Source: a bacterium
GTDB taxonomy: Bacteria > Bacillota > Clostridia > Oscillospirales > Oscillospiraceae
Assembly (NCBI GenBank): GCA_004560375.1
Contig: SFVC01000008.1
Span: 1 to 64,000, forward strand
DNA: 64,000 bases
Direction: 5' to 3'
The notes below the pieces were generated by a model, which did not search any database, was not told the DNA's origin, and saw only the letters and a program-made list of their open reading frames with translations. A program made the translations under genes and the position numbers. Of this stretch, positions 60,673 through 64,000 are shown piece by piece; within the stretch, counting starts at the first letter, position 1; each line of letters begins with the position of its first letter.

Positions 60673-61236
60673 GTAGATCTCAAACAGGTTGTGGGGTTGT
60701 ATGCTCCGGCAGGTCAGCCCCTCGAAGGTGAACTCCACCACCCAGGGCATCAGATCCCGGATCCGCTCAAACTCGGCGTAGCCGAAGGAGCGGTCGTAGT
60801 AGTGGATCACCGTGCTCAGCGCCGTGCCGTGGCTGCCGATGGCCACCGACTGATCGGCATGGGTCTCCAGCACGCGCTCCAGCGCCCGGATGTTCCGCTC
60901 CTGCACCTCCCGCAGGGTCTCGCCGTCGGACAGCTTGTAGTCAAAATCCGCCCACTGCCTCCGGCAAAAGGCGTCAAAGTCCTCAATCCAGGCCCCGTCC
61001 ACCCGGCGCTCCCGGAAGTCCGCGTCCAGCTGGATCTCCAGGCCCGCCGCCTGGGCGAACTGGGCCACCGTATCCACCGCCCGCCGGTAGGGGCTGGACA
61101 GCACGGCGCCGATCCCCTGCTCCGTCAGGAACCTTGTCACCAGCGCCCTGTCCCGCAGGCCCTCGGGGGAGAGCTCCCGGGTCAGATCGTCATGGTTGCT
61201 GTAGTTGGGCCGGGCGTGCCGGACAAAAAACGTCAT
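60652..61236 (-). CDS. histidine phosphatase-superfamily protein (194 aa)
   Basis: Phosphoglycerate-mutase-like fold. The nucleophile His 7 is in FFVRHARPNYSNHDDLTREL, where RHA replaces the usual RHG; LSSPYRRAVDTVAQFA carries the second Arg; and AIGSHGTALSTVIHYYDRSF provides the second catalytic His. Members with RHA-x-P are broad-specificity phosphatases. The ATG at 61236 has GGAGAGGTGATT upstream, within the end region of the TVP38 gene, so the two are co-transcribed. Substrate not predicted. Confidence 0.9.
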   Translation of the reverse strand: MTFFVRHARPNYSNHDDLTRELSPEGLRDRALVTRFLTEQGIGAVLSSPYRRAVDTVAQFAQAAGLEIQLDADFRERRVDGAWIEDFDAFCRRQWADFDYKLSDGETLREVQERNIRALERVLETHADQSVAIGSHGTALSTVIHYYDRSFGYAEFERIRDLMPWVVEFTFEGLTCRSIQPHNLFEIYAAPQAE

Positions 61237-61240
61237 ACAA

Positions 61241-61921
61241 TCACCTCTCCAGACGCTTCATCACCGCGTCCTCCAGCTTATCCCCGTACTTCATGGCCAG
61301 CAGGAACACCGCCAGCCCCAGCGCCCCCAGCAGGGCCATCCCCCACCAGGGAATGGACACCGTGGCGCTGCCCACCGCGCAGGACACCAGCAGCCCCCAG
61401 GGCCGGCACACCGCCACCAGCAGGAAGAACCGCTTGAAGGAGATGTCGGTGAGCCCCGCCAGAATGCACAGGATGTCGTCGGGGAAGAAGGGGAACAGGA
61501 AGGCCAGGGCCAGGAACACGTCCCGCTTCCGGCGGATCACGTCCAGGTACTTGCCGGACACCTTCTCGCCCACAAACTGGCTCACAAAGCCCTGCCCCAG
61601 GGCCCGGGCCAGCCCGAACACCACGGCGGAGCCCAGGGCCACCGCCCCCCAGGTCAGCAGGAAGGAGGGCCACAGCCCGAACAGGTAGGCCCCCGCCGCC
61701 GCGGTGAGGTTGCTGGGGATGGGGGCGATGACCACCGAGGCCAGCTGGATGCCGAAATAGGCCAGGTGCGACCAGGGGGAGCACCGGGCGATATACTCCC
61801 CCAGCTTTTGCTGGGAGCCGGCGGCCTCAAAGAAGCCGGTGGCGTACAGCGCCCACACGCTGCCGCCCAGAATGGCCAGGGTGAGCACCCAGAGGAGAAG
61901 TTTCAGGGGCCTGCGTTCCAT
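61241..61921 (-). CDS. TVP38/TMEM64 (DedA-like) family membrane protein (226 aa)
   Basis: Six hydrophobic segments with the family core IAPIPSNLTAAAGAYLFGLW, FLLTWGAVALGSAVVFGLA and FPFFPDDILCILAGLTDISF. Members are proposed lipid scramblases or transporters in the SNARE-associated Golgi/VTT domain group. The protein starts MERRPLKLLLWVLTLAILGG at 61921. Its stop lies four bases before the phosphatase start, so the two genes form an operon. Confidence 0.9.
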   Translation of the reverse strand: MERRPLKLLLWVLTLAILGGSVWALYATGFFEAAGSQQKLGEYIARCSPWSHLAYFGIQLASVVIAPIPSNLTAAAGAYLFGLWPSFLLTWGAVALGSAVVFGLARALGQGFVSQFVGEKVSGKYLDVIRRKRDVFLALAFLFPFFPDDILCILAGLTDISFKRFFLLVAVCRPWGLLVSCAVGSATVSIPWWGMALLGALGLAVFLLAMKYGDKLEDAVMKRLER

Positions 61922-62075
61922 GGGCGCGCCTTCTTTCCGGAGGAATCGGGTTGGTATGCCCTATATTATAGCAGAGCAGAAGAAAAGCGCAACAAAGGTT
62001 CCTCTAAAAATTTCTGAAGATTTCTTTAGGATGGCGCGGGCGGGGAGCGCGGCGGAGTTTGGGCAGATTTCCCCC

Positions 62076-62104
62076 TTGAATTCCTACCGAACATATGGTA
62101 TTTT
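62076..62104 (+). promoter_or_regulatory. promoter of the Rrf2 gene with an embedded TACC/GGTA inverted repeat
   Basis: TTGAAT (62076-62081), a 17-base spacer and TATTTT (62099-62104). TACCGAACATATGGTA (62085-62100) lies between the hexamers and is a plausible operator for autorepression by the Rrf2 protein. Confidence 0.65.
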
Positions 62105-62134
62105 GGGTATATCAGTAGTTCCGGGAGGTGCGCC

Positions 62135-62560
62135 ATGAAAATTTCCACCAAGGGCCGCTACGCCCTGCGCCTGATGGCGGACATCGCCCAGCAGGGCTCG
62201 GGGGAGCCGGTGTCCCTCCGGGACGCGGCCCGGCGGCAGGGCCTCAGCGACAAATACCTGGAGCAGATCGTCACCCCTCTGGCCCGGGCGGGGCTGGTGC
62301 GGTCGGTGCGGGGAGCCGGGGGCGGCTACCTGCTCACCCGGAGGCCGGAGGAGTACACCGTGGGCGACATCCTCCGCCCCTTAGAGGGGGATCTGGCCCC
62401 GGTGGAGTGCGCCACCGACGGCGGCTTCTGCGAGCGCAGCGGGGACTGCCTCACCGTGGGCCTGTGGCGGGACATCCACCGGGCGGTGTCCGCGGTGGTG
62501 GACGGCACCACCCTGGCCGACCTGCTGGCGCGGCAGGCAGGAAGCGCGGAGCCGTCGTGA
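62135..62560 (+). CDS. Rrf2-family transcriptional regulator, IscR-like (141 aa)
   Basis: Winged helix at residues 1-80: MKISTKGRYALRLMADIAQQ, then PVSLRDAARRQGLSDKYLEQ and RSVRGAGGGYLLTRRPEE. Cys 92, 99 and 105 (ECATDGGFC...GDC) follow a C-x6-C-x5-C pattern, one residue longer than the C-x5-C-x5-C iron-sulfur site of IscR. It therefore probably senses iron-sulfur status, nitric oxide or redox. ATG 62135 after GGGAGGTGC. Monocistronic; no isc/suf genes follow, unlike many IscR loci. A palindromic operator overlaps its promoter. Confidence 0.93.
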   Translation: MKISTKGRYALRLMADIAQQGSGEPVSLRDAARRQGLSDKYLEQIVTPLARAGLVRSVRGAGGGYLLTRRPEEYTVGDILRPLEGDLAPVECATDGGFCERSGDCLTVGLWRDIHRAVSAVVDGTTLADLLARQAGSAEPS

Positions 62561-62569
62561 GCAGCGGGC

Positions 62570-62643
62570 TAAGCGCGGAGCGGAGCAAACTGGCCGGAGC
62601 CGCCAAAGGCGGCGCAGGACAGTTTGTGCAGTCGGAGCGCTTA
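62570..62643. repeat. nested inverted-repeat element between the Rrf2 and helicase genes
   Basis: Three nested arms: TAAGCGC/GCGCTTA at the ends, CAAACTG/CAGTTTG inside and GCCGCC-AAA-GGCGGC at the centre. The whole 74-base block folds as one long interrupted hairpin without a T run. Further GC-rich sequence continues to the helicase promoter at 62694. Confidence 0.7.
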
Positions 62644-62693
62644 GAACCGCGTCGCGAACAGGCGCAGCGTGACAACAGGCCGGGGAATCGCGG

Positions 62694-62722
62694 TTGCGCC
62701 CGGGCCCGCCCTGTGCTATAAT
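62694..62722 (+). promoter_or_regulatory. promoter of the DEAD-box helicase gene
   Basis: TTGCGC (62694-62699), a 17-base spacer and TATAAT (62717-62722), preceded by TGTGC. Confidence 0.75.
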
Positions 62723-62759
62723 GTTTTTTGAGACTTTTTTACGGGAGAGGAACGGTTCC

Positions 62760-63950
62760 ATGGAAATCAACGGCCAACAGGTACAGGAAGTATATTATTA
62801 TAGAGATATGGGCCTGTCCGACGCCACCATGAAGGCCCTGGACAAGAAGGGCTTCACCCAGGCCACCCCCATCCAGGGCGGGGCCATCCCCTACTTCATG
62901 GAGTGGAAGGACGTGGTGGCCAAGGCCCCCACCGGCACCGGCAAGACCTTCGCCTTCGGCATCCCCATGGTGGAGCACATCGACCCGGACTCCGACGCGG
63001 TGCAGGGCCTGATCCTGGCCCCCACCCGGGAGCTGGCCATCCAGATCCGGGACGAGCTGCGGGATCTGTGCGCCTTCCGGGAAGGGGTGCGGACGGTGTG
63101 CCTCTACGGCGGCCAGCCCATCGACAAGCAGATCTCCCAGCTCAAGGCCAAGCCCCAGATCGTGGTCGCCACTCCGGGGCGGCTGATGGATCACATGAAG
63201 CGGCGCACCGTGCGCTTGGACAAGGTGCAGACCGTGGTGCTGGACGAGGCCGACCGGATGCTGGACATGGGCTTCATCCAGGACGTGACCCGGATTCTGG
63301 ACAAAATGCCCCACCGCCGCAACTTAGGGTTATTTTCCGCCACCATATCACGGGAAGTTATGGATATCTCCTGGGTGTACCAGCGGGATCCGGCGGAGAT
63401 CACCGTCCGCCCGGTGGAGGAAAACCGCCCGGATATCCAGCAGTACGCCATCGAGCTCATGGGCCGGGAGCAGAAGCTGGACACCATGTCCGCCCTGCTG
63501 ACCCACGGCGGCTATGAGCGGGCCATCGCCTTCTGCAACACCAAGAACATGACCGACCGGCTGGCGGGCCTTTTGAAGATGCGGGGCTTCCCCTGCGAGG
63601 CCATCCACGGCGACATCCCCCAGAAGGAGCGGGAGCGCACCCTCCAGCGGTTCAAGGAGGGGAAGCTCCAGGTGCTGGTGGCCACCGACGTGGCCGCCCG
63701 GGGGCTGGATATCGACGACGTGGACGCGGTGTTCAACTACGACGTGCCCGACGAGCAGGAATACTATATCCACCGGATCGGCCGCACCGGCCGGGCGAAG
63801 AAGCACGGCGTGGCCTACACCCTGATGGCCTCCGTCACCGAGTCCGTCAAAATGCGGGACATCGCCCGGAACACCCGGATGGAGATCCAGCTGCTGAAGT
63901 ACGACAAGGACGGCTGCCTGATGCTGGTGGAGCAGGGGGATCAGCGGTGA
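62760..63950 (+). CDS. DEAD/DEAH-box RNA helicase (396 aa)
   Basis: All helicase motifs are present: Q-motif region FTQATPIQGGAIPYFMEWKD, motif I APTGTGKTFAFGIP, Ia APTRELAIQIRDEL, Ib TPGRLM, II VLDEADRMLDMGF, III FSATIS, IV RAIAFCNTKNM, V VATDVAARGLDI and VI HRIGRTGRAKKHG. It is a minimal core with no C-terminal RNA-binding extension, unlike DbpA or CshA. ATG 62760 (MEINGQQVQE) follows GAGAGGAACGG; the frame from 62694 runs through the promoter. Likely roles are ribosome assembly or mRNA decay. Its stop overlaps the next start. Confidence 0.95.
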   Translation: MEINGQQVQEVYYYRDMGLSDATMKALDKKGFTQATPIQGGAIPYFMEWKDVVAKAPTGTGKTFAFGIPMVEHIDPDSDAVQGLILAPTRELAIQIRDELRDLCAFREGVRTVCLYGGQPIDKQISQLKAKPQIVVATPGRLMDHMKRRTVRLDKVQTVVLDEADRMLDMGFIQDVTRILDKMPHRRNLGLFSATISREVMDISWVYQRDPAEITVRPVEENRPDIQQYAIELMGREQKLDTMSALLTHGGYERAIAFCNTKNMTDRLAGLLKMRGFPCEAIHGDIPQKERERTLQRFKEGKLQVLVATDVAARGLDIDDVDAVFNYDVPDEQEYYIHRIGRTGRAKKHGVAYTLMASVTESVKMRDIARNTRMEIQLLKYDKDGCLMLVEQGDQR

Positions 63951-64000
63951 ATATTCGTGTTTTGGCCGTGGGCGACGTGGTGGGGGAGGCCGGCCTGGAC
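63947..64000 (+). CDS. YmdB-like metallophosphoesterase (TIGR00282), first 18 codons only
   Basis: GTG at 63947 overlaps the helicase stop (GTGA). The visible residues NIRVLAVGDVVGEAGLD match the N-terminal metal-binding strand GDVVG of the TIGR00282 family, whose Bacillus member YmdB is a 2',3'-cyclic-nucleotide phosphodiesterase. The gene is cut by the window edge, so the identification rests on this short block and the coupling to the helicase. Confidence 0.7.
   Translation, partial: MNIRVLAVGDVVGEAGLD

Overview
The window is GC-rich, densely coded chromosomal DNA from an anaerobic, spore-forming low-branching Firmicute. A SpoIIP gene, an archaeal-type valyl-tRNA synthetase, a one-piece PurL, 2-hydroxyacyl-CoA dehydratase activase proteins, DUF4358 lipoproteins and many GC-rich palindromic intergenic elements together suggest the Oscillospiraceae (Flavonifractor/Lawsonibacter/Pseudoflavonifractor-like). 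That placement is an inference from gene content; there is no rRNA gene to confirm it. One tRNA gene (Leu, anticodon CAG) is present. There is no CRISPR array and no recognisable transposase.

Layout. 1-1.7 kb is visibly less GC-rich than the rest and carries two small regulators, and looks like the end of a mobile element. 1.8-8.3 kb holds pta, an XRE regulator followed by an MBOAT acyltransferase and an SGNH-like exported partner, then lepA. 8.4-9.4 kb is a small divergent ribbon-helix-helix/XRE switch with visible operators, bounded by two related palindromic repeats. 9.4-14.1 kb has a ParB-like/Bmp-domain fusion overlapping a metallophosphoesterase, and a chemotaxis receptor whose first codons are out of frame. 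14.6-17.9 kb has tRNA-Leu and a three-gene acyl-CoA dehydratase activase set. 18-22.4 kb has valS and an exported protein. 22.5-25.5 kb has two convergent ECF sigma/membrane-partner modules. 25.7-33 kb has a dipeptidase, spoIIP, an AbrB-ABC transporter operon, a bactofilin and the Asp23-FakA-like pair. 33.1-38.8 kb is the lower-glycolysis operon pgk-tpiA-gpmI-eno with trmL upstream. 39.2-43.9 kb has udk and a second surface-acylation cluster (two DUF4358 lipoproteins, MBOAT, DHHW). 44-48.8 kb is the livJHMGF branched-chain amino acid ABC operon. 49-58.9 kb runs leftwards from secA through pgeF, a peptide-binding lipoprotein and purL to an SDR. 59-64 kb has a YheO-like regulator, a NYN/LOTUS protein, a histidine phosphatase, a TVP38 membrane protein, an IscR-like Rrf2 regulator, a DEAD-box helicase and the start of a YmdB-like phosphodiesterase.

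Most genes are housekeeping. The most unusual features are in the DNA between genes. Downstream of both gpmI and purL, a palindrome is followed by a second, diverged copy of the same gene's 3' end. Two 83-nt elements 2.5 kb apart have changed their stems in a compensatory way. The last codons of the two convergent ECF partner genes form a 20-bp inverted repeat. A GTTACTTTCT palindrome family brackets the RHH/XRE switch. Two separate MBOAT-based surface acylation clusters in one 64-kb window are the best candidates for a little-described protein system.

Many start codons were moved inward from the longest reading frame, using ribosome binding sites, operon overlaps and signal peptides. High GC content gives long antisense open frames over most genes; these were rejected.
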